A DNA stretch of 64,000 nt. Source: Pseudozyma flocculosa PF-1. Its lineage: Eukaryota; Basidiomycota; Ustilaginomycetes; Ustilaginales; Ustilaginaceae. The position numbers and the translations under genes are program-made. Positions 38,744-51,900 of the stretch are shown here, piece after piece; positions within the stretch are counted from its first letter, which is position 1, and each line of letters starts with the position of its first letter. The notes beneath the pieces are model-generated. The model was not told where the DNA came from. It searched no databases and saw only the letters and a list, made by a program, of their open reading frames with translations. Location: positions 111,279-175,278 of the forward strand of contig NW_006920878.1 of NCBI RefSeq assembly GCF_000417875.1, read 5' to 3'.

Positions 38744-41152
38744 ATGCCGTCTGCGGACGTCGACGCCATCACCAACGGCGTCTCCGAGTTCGACGTCCAC
38801 GATGATGAGATCGACTTCACCGACATCGAGCAAAAGTACTCGGTCAAGTTCGACGAGGGCCTCGACGATGTCATTGTAGTCGACGGCGTCCCCGTCATCA
38901 CCGAGGCGAGGCAGCAGAAGCTGTTCGAGACCATCCAGAAGCGCTTCAAGAGCCACGCCGGCATCGACATCGAGCTCGAGGGCATGCACATCCCCTACGG
39001 CGACAATGGTGACTCGAAAGGGTGAGTCCTCCCGCGATGCGAACTTCGCCTGAGCTCCCCTCTCCTCTCGTCTCCTCTTTGCACTCGACCAAGCTGACAC
39101 CCGAACCTGCCCGATGCCTCCCTCTTGACCTCCGTCGCCGCGCGCCGCAGCTACATGTTCATCGAGATGGCGTCTCCCGAGGACGCGGCCCAGGCGATCC
39201 GACTGATGGACGGCTACGCCTTTGACAAGAAGCACCGCTTCGCCGTCAACCGCTTCACCGACATCGAGAAGCTGGCCAACCTGTCCGAGGAGTACGTCGA
39301 GCCCGAGGAAGAGGAGTACCAGCCCAAGGAGCACCTCCGCTCCTGGCTCGCCGACCACGCCGGCCGCGACCAGCTCGTCATCTGCCGCGGCGACGACGTC
39401 GAGATCGCATGGCACAACAAGTCGTCGGACCCGCAGGTGGCCCACAGCCGGCAGAGATGGACCGAGACCTACGTCCAATGGTCGCCCCTCGGCACCTTCC
39501 TCATCACCTTCCACCGCCAGGGCATCGCGCTCTGGGGCGGCCCATCGCTGGAGCGCTTCATGCGCTTCCCGCACCCGGGTGTCCGGCTGGTCGACTTCTC
39601 GCCCAACGAAAAGTACCTCGTCACCTGGTCCCACGAGCCCATCCAGGTGCCCGAGAACGCTCCCGTCGGGCCGCAGCACTTTGGACCCGAGGACGAGGGC
39701 AACCGCATCGCCGTTTGGGAGGTCCGCACCGGCCACCTCCTCCGCACCTTCCCCGTGCAGCAGGACGAGCAGCCGGGCCAGCTCAAGGGCTTCACCTGGC
39801 CCTACCTCAAGTGGTCTGGCGACGACAAGTACTGCGCCCGCCTCACCCCGGGGCAGGCCATCAGCGTCTACGAGACGCCGTCGATGGGCCTGCTCGACAA
39901 GAAGTCGATCAAGGTCGAGGGCGTCGTCGACTTCGAGTGGTGCCCCCTCTCGGACAAGGACAAGGACGCAATCGCCGCGTACGAGGAGAGCCAGGCGCAG
40001 GGCTCGTCGGGCGGCGCGGCCAAGGGTGGCGCCAAGAAGCCCAAGGACAACATGCTCGTCTTCTGGCAGCCCGAGGTGCAGAACCAGCCGGCGCGCGTGA
40101 CGGTCATGAGCGTGCCGACGCGGGAGATTCTGCGATCCAAGAATCTCTTCAACGTCTCGGACTGCAAGCTCCACTGGCACCCGCAGGGCGACTTCCTCTG
40201 CGTCAAGGTCGACCGCCACACCAAGACAAAGAAGTCGATGTTCTGCAACCTCGAGATCTTCCGCATGCGCGAGAAGGACTTCCCGGTCGAGGTCATCGAG
40301 CTCAAGGACCCCGTCACCGCGTTTGCCTGGGAGCCGCAAGGCACCCACTTTGCCGTCATCTCGTCCAACGACCCGCAGCTCGGCGCCCCCGCGCCCGGCA
40401 TCACGATCAAGACGCAGCTCAACTTCTTCCACCTGCACCCCAAGGGCGACTTCCGCCTGCTCAAGCTGCTCGACAACAAGACGTGCAACACCCTCTTCTG
40501 GTCGCCGCGCGGCCGCCACATTGTCGTCGCCACCATGGGCTCGAGCCAGAAGTTCGACCTCGAGTTCTACGACGTCGACTTCTCCCACGAGATCCGCCAG
40601 GGCTCCGTCTCGCAGGACCCCGCCGAGGATGTCAAGCTGATCGGCTCCGGCGAGCACTACGGCATCACCGATCTCGAGTGGGATCCCTCTGGCCGTTTCG
40701 TCGCCACCTCGGCTTCGGTCTGGCGCCACTCGCTCGAGAACGGCTACGCAATCTTCGACTTCAAGGGCCAGGAGCTGCAGAAGCACGTCCAGGACCGCTT
40801 CAAGCAGATCCTCTGGCGCCCGCGCCCCCGCTCGCTGCTCAGCAAGGACGACCAGAAGCGCGTCAGGAAGAACCTGCGCGAGATCGGCCGCACCTTTGAG
40901 GAGGAGGACGCCGCCGAGGAGAGCAACCTCGCCCTCGCCCACCGCGAGCTCTACGAGCGCGCGCTCGACGAGTGGAAGGCGTGGCGCTCGCGCGCCCGCA
41001 AGGAGCTCGCCGAGCTCCGCCGCGAGCTCGGACGCGACGAGGGACAGGGCGAGATCGAGCTCGCCAAGAAGCTCGAAGAGGCCGCGACGGAGGAGGTCGA
41101 GGAGTGGGTCGAGGAGGTCATGGAGGAGAGGGAGGAGGTCATCGGTGCGTAG
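38744..41152 (+). CDS. PRT1: translation initiation factor eIF3 subunit b
   Basis: Scaffold of the eIF3 complex on the 40S subunit. Exons 38744-39021 and 39151-41152 give 759 aa, the usual length; the junction falls inside the RRM (DSKG-YMFIEMASPEDAAQAI). The N-terminus is acidic (FTDIEQKYSVKFDEGLDD). RRM residues ~45-130, then the linker LRSWLADHAGRDQ, then a large beta-propeller: YVQWSPLGTFLITFHRQGIALWGG, VDFSPNEKYLVTWSHEP, HWHPQGDFLCVKVDR, FAWEPQGTHFAVIS, LFWSPRGRHIVVATMGS and LEWDPSGRFVATSAS. The C-terminal helix region has FKQILWRPRPRSLLS and a Glu/Arg-rich coiled end, the known eIF3g/i contact zone. The intron has GTGAGT and CGCAG ends. Confidence 0.97.
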
Positions 41153-41639
41153 GTCTGTATGTACCATAGTCAATCGGCACCACGCGCCCCATCCCCGGAC
41201 AACCTCGAAAACTTTTACAGTTACCCCACCGCCCTTTTTTCCTGTGCGTTGTGCTCGGCGGACATGTATCGTGCCTCTCCTATAGGACTGCAGCAGCAAA
41301 GCAGACTGATGCGAGACATGTATCAAGGTCTTGACCCTTGTTGTCGCAGTCAAAGAAGGTCAACCTGCTGGTTTTGTGGGTTGCTGATGGCAAAGAGCAT
41401 GGCACTGGTCAAGCTTGTGGGACCAGCAGTTGGAATCCTCAACACACAGAGTGTGCAATGTGCAAGGACAGTAAGCCAGGGGCTGAGACTGTAGCAGAGG
41501 AAGGTCAAGCAAAGGAATCCTGATGATCCTGATGACAACAACAGTGTTGGAAGGAGGCAGATCATGCAGCATGTTGACAGCACCAAACCACAGTCCTCTC
41601 TAGGCCCTGCTTGATGCAGACAAGACAGACGACCACCAG

Positions 41640-42302
41640 TCAGAAAGGTACACCAACATGGGCAACAGCAGAGGCCAGGGCAGCATTGCAGTGGCTCCAA
41701 GGAGTTTGCTGTGCGTGCGTGCACTTGCCCTTGCACCCGGCGCCGTTAAAGCGCTCACACAGCATGGTGATGCTGGCGAGCGCCTGACAGAGTTGGTCGA
41801 CCTCGGCCTCCAGCTTGCGGCGGTGCTGCGCTTCGTGAGCAAGTGCCGCCTCCACACTCAAAATGGTCGCGGTGGATGGGGGAGGCGCGGCCATAGCTGT
41901 GGCGGGGGGCGCGGCAGAGGCCTCGAGGGTGAAGATGACCCTGGCCAACAAGCCAGGGGCGGCGGAGGCCGCTCAATGCCTAGATGCCTCTTGTATGGCT
42001 TCGATGGCGCCCAGGGACCTGGTCAGCCTACATGTGCAAAGGGCAGACTGAACGCAGTCCTCAGTGGACATGCTGTCAGGGGTAAAAGCAGACAACACGG
42101 GCGTCAGCGTCAAAGAGGAACAAGAGGGAGGGTGTTCAAGAGGAAGCTTACCTGGTGTACTTGTCCAAGGTGCTGTGCCCTGGATGGTGGCAGGTGCAAA
42201 GATGAACTTGTCTGTTGCTTGCTTCCTTGAACTAGCAACTAATGCGCCCTGGCTCTTCTGGGGTGTACCAGACAAGGTGTTGGTGCTGATGTCTGTTGGC
42301 AT
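41640..42302 (-). pseudogene. candidate spliced Cys-motif gene or its relic
   Basis: Minus strand. Frame 42302-42152 (MPTDISTNTLSGTPQKSQGA...) ends at a good GTAAGC donor (42151). A TTTTACCCCTGACAG acceptor lies at 42073, giving a 79-base intron. A later frame, 41951-41640, encodes an Ala/Pro linker, a short coiled coil (HRRKLEAEVDQLCQALASI) and a Cys/His motif (CERFNGAGCKGKCTHAQQ...HC) whose first half matches the C-x7-C spacing, aromatic and Gly positions of the motif in the 24527-25327 protein. I could not join the exons into one uninterrupted reading frame, so it may be broken. It could be a relic of the same mobile or fast-evolving family. Confidence 0.35.
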
Positions 42303-42669
42303 TAAAGGCTCTGGGCACTCATGACTTGTCAGTTTGAAGATGTTGCTTCAGTGCTTGTGGGCCTCTGATGGCATCATGGTCATGATGCCATTCTTGCCCC
42401 TTCCTGCTTGCTGGGCCAGTCTGGCTCACACACATCCACCACAAGCAAGGCAGGGCCTCTGCTGTGCTGTTCCTGGGCCTGCACACTGGCCTGCACTCGT
42501 GTTGACCCTGTGCCTGGCAGACAGAGGCAGGGCGCCATCTGGCGTGACGGGCGCCCGGACCAGCCAGCAGCAGGTCAGCCAACAGGCGGCCCTGTTCAGC
42601 CAGGCGACAGGGCGCGCGTCGTCGCGTCCAACTCCACTACTGCAGCCGCACCCTCCGCCACCAGCATCA

Positions 42670-42720
42670 ACCACCACCACCACCACCACCACCACCATCA
42701 CCACCACCACCACCACCATC
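42670..42720. repeat. CAC/CAT trinucleotide repeat in the FCP1 leader
   Basis: Imperfect (CAC)n with two CAT interruptions, ending about 55 bases before the FCP1 start codon. Read on the minus strand it is GTG-rich. Likely length-variable. Confidence 0.85.
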
Positions 42721-42774
42721 GTCAAGCACCGAACAGCGCCACCCGCATCATCACCGGTCGTTGCCCGCCTTACC

Positions 42775-45511
42775 ATGGCCGACACCGACCCGTGCCAGCA
42801 CCCCGTGCAGGTCGCCGGCATGTGCGCCGTCTGCGGCAAGGCGCTCGACGGCGACGCCCTGTCCAACACCTCGCTCCCACTCATGCACTTTCACGCCGGC
42901 GTAAAGGTGTCCGAACAAGAAGCACGCCGGCTCGACTCTGAGACCACCACCCACCTCCTCGCGCACAGGAAGCTCGCACTCGTCGTCGACCTCGACCAGA
43001 CCATCATCCACGCCACCGTAGACCCGACCGTGGGCGACTGGATGCGCGACGAGAGCAACCCAAACTTCCACGCCCTCAGCGACGTCGGCATCTTCAAACT
43101 CGGCATCGACGGCAAGGCCGCTTCCGGCGTCGCAGTCGGAGACGCCGTACGCCAGACCATCCACGCTGCCGCCGCCGACGACGACGCCGCTGGCTGCTGG
43201 TACTACGTCAAGCCACGGCCGGGCCTCGACTCGTTCCTCCGCTCCCTCTCGCAGCGCTACGAACTCCACGTCTACACGATGGGCACCCGCTCCTACGCTG
43301 ACTGCGTCTGCAGGCTCGTCGACCCGGACGGCTCCTTTTTCGGCAACCGCATCCTTTCCCGCGACGAAAACGGATCCCTCGTCCAAAAGAGCCTCAGCCG
43401 CCTCTTCCCCGTCGACACCAGCATGGTCGTCATTATCGACGACCGCGCCGACGTCTGGAAGTGGAGCCCCAACCTGGTCAAGGTGGTACCCTGTAGGTAC
43501 CGACGACGTCGCTCCTCTTGCGCGGCCGCCGAGACGGCCTCGTCGCACCCGAAGCTGACCTCCTTCCGCACCCCCTGCTCCCTGGCCCTCCCGTCCGATA
43601 GATGATTTCTTCGTCGGCATCGGCGACATCAATGCCACCTTCCTTCCGCCCGCTCCTGCCTTGCCGGGGACAGCGGCTGCCGCCTCCATTGAGCCGCCGA
43701 CTGCCTCTGCAGCAGCAAAGACACCCTCTCCCGACTCCTGGCCAACGTCCTCGTCCTCGTCTTCGCCGTCGTCCTCAACCGCATCTCCTTCCTCCACAGC
43801 ACCGACGCCGGGTGCAGCAGCCACCTCTGCCCCGGCGGGGGAGTTGCCCAAGCCGACCGAGAGCGCGAGCAAGGACGAGACCGCCGACGACGAGGCGAAG
43901 CCGTCCAAGGAGGCCGTGGCACTGCTCGCCGCCCAGTCACAGAAGCTGGAAGAGATCCTCTCCGAGCAGCGGCAAGAGCGGCCGCTGGCCAAGATGCAAG
44001 AGGCGCTCAACGAGAAGATCGGCGCGACGACCTCGACCGACCTCGACGCTGGCCACAGTCAGGCCAACGGAGAGGGCCAGCAGAGCAGCCCGCCCGTAGC
44101 AGCAGAGGCCAAAGCCCAGCCAGCCGCTCCGCAAGAAGGCAACCTTGCCACCTCATCCGCATCCACGCCGAGTAATCCCCTGCCTGGGGCCGAGGGCACG
44201 GCGAGCGCACAGGTGCACCAGACCGGTACGGCCGATAGCGCCGCTTCCAACGCCGGCGCTGGAACGGCTGTCCCCCCGACGGCAGTACCGCAGGCGGCGG
44301 TCTTGAGAGACGACGACACGGAGTTGCAGCGGATCCAGACGATCCTCGACGATCTTCACTCCCAGTGGTACGCGCGCTACGACTCGGCCAAGGGCGATGC
44401 ATCCGGGAGGCCGAGCCACGAGAGCAAGAAGCCAACTGTCACGGACCTGATCGCCGCGCGCAAGGCCGAGGTGCTCAAGGGCTGCTACGTCTCGTTTTCA
44501 GGCATGATCCCGAGCAATGTCCCGCCCAAGACGGCCGACATCTGGCGGGTGGCGGAAGAGTACGGCGCAAGGTGTATCACCAACCTCACCGCGAGCGTCA
44601 CCCACGTCGTCGCCGCGCGGCCGGGCACCGTCAAGGCGATGCGGGCGCTTTCGCGGCCGGGCATCTCGGTCGTGTGGCCTGGCTGGCTGCACGACTCGAT
44701 CGCGCAGTGGAAGCGGCGACCAGAGTCGTGGTACCTTTTGCCGGCGCTCGACGGCGATGCCAAGGAAGCTCATGCTAGAGATGGCTGGGATGACCCGCTA
44801 GAAGGCGAGCCCGGCAGCGCCAACTTGGTCTCCGAGCCAGAATCAGGCGATGTCGATGGCGAGGATCAAGAGGACGAGACAGGAACGATGCCGGGCTTCG
44901 CCGAGATGGACTGGGCAGAGGCGGCAGACGAGGTGGACCAGTTCCTCGACGACGACGACAGCGAGGCCGACATGGACAGCGAGCTCGACAGCGAAGTCGA
45001 CGACGACCGGAATCGTGCCAACGACTCGGGCCCCTCGACGCCGCGCAAGGACAAGCGGCAGCGCCCCGACTTTGCGCTCGATAATGGCTCTGTCGGCGAC
45101 GACGATGGCGACGACAACGACGAAAACGAGGCGTCCGGCTCGAGCCTGCTCCTGCGCTCTCCGCTCTCGAAGCGGCGCAAGCGCGCCGAGGACCGGATGG
45201 GCAAGTCGAAGCTCAAGCAGAGCCTGACTGGCGACGAGCTGGCTGGTAGTGCCGGTGGCGCGAACGACGACGACGGCGCTGGCGGCGGCAGCGGCAGCGG
45301 CACGGCGGACGAAGGCGAGCACAAGGACGGCGGGCCGAGGCAGGCCCGGGCGACGAACGGAGGGAGACGGAGTCGAGACGGCGACGAGGAAGGGGCCACC
45401 GATACGGGCAGCATCGACGAGAGTTTCCTCGACGATTTGGCCAACGAGATTGATCTCCAGATGGACGAGGACGCCGATGGCGAGGCTGCCAGCCACAGCG
45501 ACGACGACTGA
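42775..45511 (+). CDS. FCP1: RNA polymerase II CTD phosphatase FCP1
   Basis: Mg-dependent HAD-type phosphatase that dephosphorylates the RNA polymerase II C-terminal domain and recycles the enzyme. Exons 42775-43492 and 43602-45511, 875 aa. The junction restores the family block (SPNLVKVVPY-DFFVGIGDINATFLP), with an unusual GTAGGT donor. The catalytic DxDxT motif is at residues 72-76 (VVDLDQTIIHA); KPRPGLDSFL, YELHVYTMGTRSYAD and IIDDRADVWKWSPNL complete the FCPH domain. A single BRCT domain lies at ~525-620 (GCYVSFSGMIPSNV ... VVWPGWLHDSIAQWKRRPESWYL). The tail is acidic with a basic KRRKRAEDR patch. The start is the first Met before the conserved domain; the frame is open further upstream through the CAC repeat. 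Confidence 0.95.
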
Positions 45512-45998
45512 GCCCAACGCGCTCCATCCCCGCCACCGCGCGATTGCATCGCCCCGACCACCAGAGCTCCGTCCCGATACCCCGCCGTTTCAGCTAGAGA
45601 GGAAGGAAGGGCCGCCTTTCACCGACACCGACGTCATCGCTCTGTCCCCATCCGAACCGGTCTCCATCGTGTATTTGTACCCTTTCGCTGCGATGTCATC
45701 CAAGCCGCTGCTATCATTCGCATTCGGCATGATGGCGGGCGAACTGTCGGCCCGCCTGCCGTAACACTGACTGGTCATTCTCGACCCGCGACCCGCCATC
45801 CGGCCTCTCCGCTACATACATTGGCGCCGGCATGCGCGCCGACACGCTGGCCCCTGCGACCGACAGGCCCCCTTGGCGAAGCGACCTGGCCGGACGACGT
45901 AGCTTGCTCGATGCTGGAGCGACCAGCGCCGTGCACAATCGGGTTTGATACTGTCCCCTTGTTTCCGACCGATGCTGCTTGCCGGTGAGCGTGGCTCC
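45512..45998. other. convergent intergenic region, FCP1 / FAB1
   Basis: 487 bases of 3'-flanking sequence for two convergent genes. Nothing else seen. Confidence 0.4.
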
Positions 45999-48900
45999 TC
46001 ACTGCGTCCAGCCGGGCTGGATCCAAAAGTCGGGCGTGAGGAGGAAGCTCTTGTCGAGAAAGGTGAGGAAGCGGGTTCGGTACTGTCGCGGCGTAATGAT
46101 GGTCGGTTCGCCCTTGCCCGCTCCGCCGAGGAGGGCGGTTTCCTTGACGAAGCTCTCTACGCGCTTGTCCCAGGTAAACGTGCGGACAAAGTCGATGATG
46201 CCCACGACGAGCTCGCCGCGCCTCCTGTCGACGCCGACGACGAGCGAGTAGTCCATGACGTTCACGTCGGCGAGAAAGAGGCTGTCGTTATAGAGGGCCG
46301 AGCGGAGGAGGCGCTTCGAGTGCTCGCGCACAAAGAGCGGGGACTGGTGCGCCACCTCGACCAGGTTCTCGTCGAGCAGCACCTCGTTGGCCCGCCCCGT
46401 CTCCTGGATGTGCCGATTGCGCATGCTCCCCTTGAGGTCGTAGATGCGCGCCACGTCGCGCTGGTAAAACAGGTTCTCCATCACCAGGCAGTCCATCTTG
46501 AGCGACCGCCCCGTCTGCGGATTGCGGAAACCGATGCGGAAGCACCCAAAGATCTTGGCCAGCGTCGACCTCCGCCCGCGCCCAAAGCACTGCGCCATGT
46601 AGCCAAAGTACTGGGGCGCAAACTTGCTAAACGCGTCCATCTCAAAGCGCGACAGCTGCTTGACCACCAGCCGGTCGTCGCGCGTCTTGAGAAACGCCGA
46701 GCCAGACTTGCCCCCCGACGAGTCCCACTTGACGCACCGCGACAGCGACTCGACAAACGAATCCTCGCACGAGCACGACCGCCGCAGCGCATCAAACTGC
46801 TCGGCGAAGAGGATCTTGCACCACAGCCGCGTCGAGCCAGACTCAAACTCGCAGCGAAAGTGGGTGCCCTCCTTCTGCAGCACCGACTCGAGAGCCGCAC
46901 CCTCGACCTCGATGACGCGCCAGCCGCCGTCGTCGTCGTCGTCGCGGGCGCCTGTGCCGTCGGTCCGTCCGGGTTGATCGCCGCCACCGTGCTCGCGCTC
47001 GCCGCCGCCCTCGTCGGCGCTGCCGGGCATGAAGGTCTCCTCGCGCGTCTCTCGCACTCGCGTCCCCTCGGCCTGCAGCGTGCGGAGGCGATCGTTGTAC
47101 TGCCTCGAGCTCAGCGTGAAGGCGATGATCGAGCTGGGCTCGTCCTCGCGGAAGATGATCTCCGAATCGCCAAAGACGTGCTCCGAGTTGAGCATCGGAT
47201 ACTCGAGCGGCACCATCTCCCCCGTTCGGAAGGCCCAGAAGCCCGAGAGCGTCTTGAGGAAGCTGCGCTCCAGGCTGATGGTCGAGTCCGAGTCAGCAAA
47301 GCCGCCGTTGCGCAGGTACGACGGCAGCGTGCTCGAGATCTGGCTCGACGAGCCGGCCAGAGTGGAGGGCGCCAGCGAGGGAGCGTCCGACTCGAGCTCG
47401 CTGCCAGCCGCCGCGGTGGCCGCCGCCAGTGTCGACGGCGTCATGGCAGCAGCCGCCAGTTGGCCGAGCTGACGCCGTGCGACGGCGTTGTCTGGTGTGA
47501 CGTCTCCCGCACATCGACCATCACCCTCGCCCTCGCCCCCGCCAAGCGTATCGCCCGTGCGTGCTCCGGACGCGGAAGGGTCGGCGGTCGAGGAAGCCTT
47601 GATCGTCATCTGCGAGTCCTCGCGACGGCCGCGATGGGACAGCGGCAGGTCGTGAGCCGAGCTGGGCTCAAGCGGATCCTGGTTCGAACCCAGAGCGGCG
47701 CTTGGGCCTGAGTGACCTTCGGTGCTCGCACGCGACGACGGTGGTTGCGGCTGTCCTTTGCCGGATGGCCCGATAGCGCCACGGCGATCGTACGACGAGG
47801 CAGCAGAACCGAGCCCGCGCTTGCGGTTGGCAAGTGCGTCGTGGTCGGCATCGTCGCCGTCGCCGTCGAGGTCGTCTTCGCCCTCATCTTCGTTGTCGGC
47901 GGCGGACGCCCCGTCGTCACCGCTTTCGGCCGTGTCGTGGTCGCTCTCATCATCCCGAACCGCCTCCTTGATGCTGCTGAACACCTCGACCTTGGCCCGC
48001 GTCATAGCCACTGGCCTCGCGCGCTTGGCCCGCTGGGCGAGCAGCAGGCGGTGCTGCCGTTCGCGCTCGCGCTCGGCCTCGCGGCTGATGCGGTCAAAGT
48101 GCTTGGCGATCGTCGAGACGCGGCTGCGGGTCCCAGGCCCGTTCTCGCCGCGCCGAGGCACTGGTACGCGGCTTCCAATGCCGCCGCCACCGCCGCCATC
48201 GCCAGACCCTGCTCCCCCGCCGCCGCCATAGTAGGCCGATCCCCGTCCGGACGCTGCTGTTCCTGACGCATCCTGCCTGCCAGAGGCGTGGACGGCACGA
48301 TCCCCGTCTGGCCCTCGCTGCTTTGCCGCCATCGATGCACTTGTGCGGCCAATGATGGGCCTCGGCCCCGCCTTCAAGCCCTCGCCCCTAGGCGGCCGAA
48401 AGCTGCTTGGCGGACCCGCACCAGACCCGGTCGGAGTCGTCTGCCCGCTTGTTTGCGCGAAACCCGGGACAGAGGCAGAGCTGTATCCGCGCTTGATCCG
48501 CGGCACTCGGCTCTGCGAAGCTTGGCCTGCGCCGCCGCCGCCGCTGCCGCCTTGGCCCAGGGGCGACGCTGCCCGGCTGCTTGCCTCTTCGCCCTTGTCC
48601 GACCCGTGTGGCGTCTTGGCGGCGCTCGGGCCAAGATGCGAAGGAGCGCCGGCTACAGCGCCCGCGGCACCACCCTTGACTGTCCTGCTCTGACTCGAGA
48701 GAGCCTCCTCGGTCTTGCCACGCCGCATGCTAGGGCGACGTACCTCGCCTCCCAGGCGAGAGACGTGCGCGCCCGCTGAGCTGGTGTGCATCGCTGCAGG
48801 CCGGCGGGGTCCGTCGAAGCGCCTGACTAGATTGGTCACCGATCTGGCCAGCTCGTTTTCGGTGCAGGAGCTCTCATCAGCGCGTGAAAAGTTGCTGGAG

Positions 48901-51900
48901 CGGGAGAGACCAGTGCGGCTGTGCGGACTGGCCAAGAAGGTCGGAGAGGCAGGCGCAGCCGCCGACGTGGTCTGACGCCGTTGCTGATGCCGCGGCAGCA
49001 GGGCGCTGCTCTGGTCGGTGCGTGACTCGGCTGGCGAGAGATCCACGGTGGCATCGGTGCTGTTGCCATCCGCCTGGCTCGGCATGCCGAATCGAGAGCG
49101 GTCGATGAGCGAGATGGGCGATACGGGCGAAGCTGGCGCCGATTCCGGTACGACGTCGCTGATGCTGCTGATGGTCAATGCATCGTCTGGTCGCTTAGCT
49201 TGCACCGACTCGTGAGTGGGCGCGTTCGCCGGGGCCTCGGAGGGTTCTGTGACCGCGGCCAGCAAGGCACTTGATGTCTCTTCCGCGGAGGCGGCGGCGG
49301 CGGTCGCTGCGGCTGCCCGCTCCTGCTCATCAGTGTCGGCGGCCGACTCGTCGAGCTCCGCTGCAGTCGCTAGCGGGCCTTGGCCAGCCGCGGCCATCGC
49401 AGGATCCGGGCTGGAACTCTTGTCGGTGGTGTTGTCCTTTTCGGCGAACAGGCGCTTGAGGTGGCTGGTCGTGATGCGGCGGATGTCGCGCTCGGTCGGG
49501 ATGAGGCTCTTTTCAAACTCGATAAAGTCGAGGTCCCACTTGACGACCTTTTCCTGGAGCGAGCGCTGGACGCGGTTGAGGCAAAGGACGTCGGTCGGTG
49601 CCGAGTCGCGGTAGGTTCGAACAATCTCGCGTTCGACTTCGCGCCGGTCGGCCTCGCACTTCTTGATGTACTCGTTGAGCAGCAGCCGGTTGCGCTCGCG
49701 GTTGGCGGCCGACGAGGCGTCTGAGCAGGCGTCTGCGCTGAGAGCCTTTATCCGCGCCAGCACACTGTCCCAGTAGGCCGAGTTCTTGCGCGAGAAGAGG
49801 ATCGACTCTTCGTTCTTGATGTTGCTCTGCATCGACGGGCAGATGAATAGCCGCGTCGGGGGCACGGCCACCTCGTAGAGCTCGACGTCCTCCGAGTGGA
49901 AGCGGATGGCAAGGTTCTGATAGGCAAAGTAGCGCACCTGGTCGCGGCAGAAGTCGTGGTCGCAAAGCTTGGTCCGGCAGCCGTCGTGGCGGTAGAAGTA
50001 GAGCTCGAGGTACTTTGCGAAGCTGAAGCTCCAGCTCTCTGGCGTGACGATGGCGACTGGCGTCGCGTTCTCGCACACCTTGCAGTAGCTCCAGCTGAGC
50101 AGGCGGTTTTCCTCGCCGGGAATGGGGCAAACGAAGCGCTCCAGCACCACCTGGACTCGGACGCCTGCGTGGACGTACGAGCGGTAGTGGACGACGTTGG
50201 CGCGGCCACAATTCTTGGCCGAGCACGACCTAGAGCTGCTGCGCGCCAGCTCCTCGAGGTGATGGCCGAGCGTCTCGTCGTTGGCACCATAAAAGTCGAC
50301 AGTGACCAGTCGGGGCTCATCGCACGGCCTCTGGGTGACTGCGCACATGGTGGTGGTGAGCATGCACAGTCGCTGATGGTCGAACGGCGAGAGGCCGGTC
50401 GAGGGTATCTCGAGGTACTCTGTCCAGCGTCGCAGCATGGCCGCGTGGCGCTGCTTGACGATGCCGTACTCGAACTCCTTGGCCACATCCGAGGGTGCCC
50501 GAAGCGAGGCCAGCAGCTCCGAGTTGAACGTGTGAGCGTTGCCGGGTTGCGAGGCCAACGTACTCGCGACAAAGGTGGACCGAGAGCCGCCCGAGACGGT
50601 TGAAGACAACATCGAGGCTGGTGCTGCGGGCGAAGCTGTGCGTGTCGGGAGTTCCGAGATCGAGCTCACGGGCATGTCGGGCTGGACGAGGAAAGATGCT
50701 GGGCCGGGAGTGGTGGGTGCGGATTCACTGGTGCCGAAGTCGACGGACGATGTTGCTGCCGAGGCCAAGTCGGGAGGTCCCTGGACTTTCTGAGCAGCTC
50801 CTTTGGTCGCTTCGCCGGCTTCGATCGTCCCCGTCTTGAGGCTGGCCACGTCGAGCTCGCCTGTCGCGCCGGAAGTATGGGGTTGAACCCCGTCCATGCC
50901 TCGGAATGGTCCGGATCTGTCGCCCAGGTCAGCGCTGGCGCACGCGGCGCGTGTACTCTCCTTGTCGGCCTCTGCTGTGCTCGGTACGGTCGCCGTCGGC
51001 GTCGCTTCGCCTTCCTCGGCGTCTGCGATGGTGCCCGAGCTGGTTGCCGACGGCGCCGCGTTCCCGTTGGCGGTCTCCTGCAGCTTGCCCTCGTCCTTGA
51101 GGATCCGCTCGAGCTCCTCGGCCTCTGCGCGTCGCTTGAGTTGCAGGAGGAGATCGTTCTCCTCTTTGAGGCGCGATATCGGATACGGCGGGGGCAGCCG
51201 GATGCAGGCCGAGGAATTGACCAACGTGTCGCTGTACAGTCGAAGCGCGCGGTCGATCCGCTGCGTTGCGGCGAGAATCGCCAGGCCCTCTGCATCGCCA
51301 CGCACGCCGTGCTCCGCCTCGAGCGCCTCGAGCGAGAAGGTGCTCAACGAGGGGTCGGCAAGGTCCGATGCACGCCCGGGTGCGCTTCGATCCCAGCTGT
51401 TGCCGGCGCGCTCTTCATCTGGCCTCTGGAAGTGGATGGTCTCCATGGCGGCGCCCTCGTCCCGCATGACGTGCTCCTCGAGCCGCAAGTTGTAGGCGAC
51501 AAAGATCATGAGCTCGAGGATGCGCTTGATGCGGCTGAGCATCTCGCCGTTGGCGCCGCGGAGCACGATGGTGCAGCCAAGGTCCTTGGGCGTGCCCTCG
51601 AAGCGCATGAAGCTTTTGCGCAGTTCCGGGAACGAGGCGTGCTCAAACGTCTCGACGCGGAACGAGTGGCAGCGGCCAAGCTTCGGATCGAGCGCCAGCC
51701 TGTCAATCGAGGTGATGATGTCGGCCTGCGTGCACCGACTGATGGCCTCGATCGCGCTGGGCTTGAGGCTCCACACGACGACAACCCCTGCGCGCTCCAG
51801 CAGGTCGAGAGCCAGGCGCGACACCGTCTTCTCGACGACGACGAGCTGGGGCCGCAGCGCCACGATGCGAGCCACGAGGATGCGGATAAACTCGTGCTCC

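Larger units (their letters stand above)
41153..42774. other. lower-GC island with degenerate Cys-rich ORFs
   Basis: 1.6 kb between eIF3b and FCP1. From about 41280 to 42540 the DNA is visibly poorer in GC than both flanks and has many TGCA/CAG/TTG words, like the stretch at 8.2-9.1 kb. It holds a Cys-rich minus-strand candidate (41640-42302, listed separately) and a plus-strand frame at 41338-41523 with a C-x12-C-x2-C pattern (GQACGTSSWNPQHTECAMC). The distal part (42670-42720) is a CAC-rich repeat in the FCP1 leader. Confidence 0.5.

Noticed and set aside
35842..38805. 987-codon plus-strand ORF opposite SPB1
   Set aside because: Complement of the SPB1 coding sequence, dominated by Val/Leu/Asp repeats from antisense Asp/Glu codons; SPB1 on the other strand has all catalytic motifs.
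38705..41353. 882-codon minus-strand ORF over PRT1
   Set aside because: Antisense of eIF3b; no recognisable domain, and the sense strand matches eIF3b throughout.
45945..47711. 588-codon plus-strand ORF opposite the FAB1 kinase domain
   Set aside because: Antisense shadow; the minus strand carries the intact PIPK motifs.
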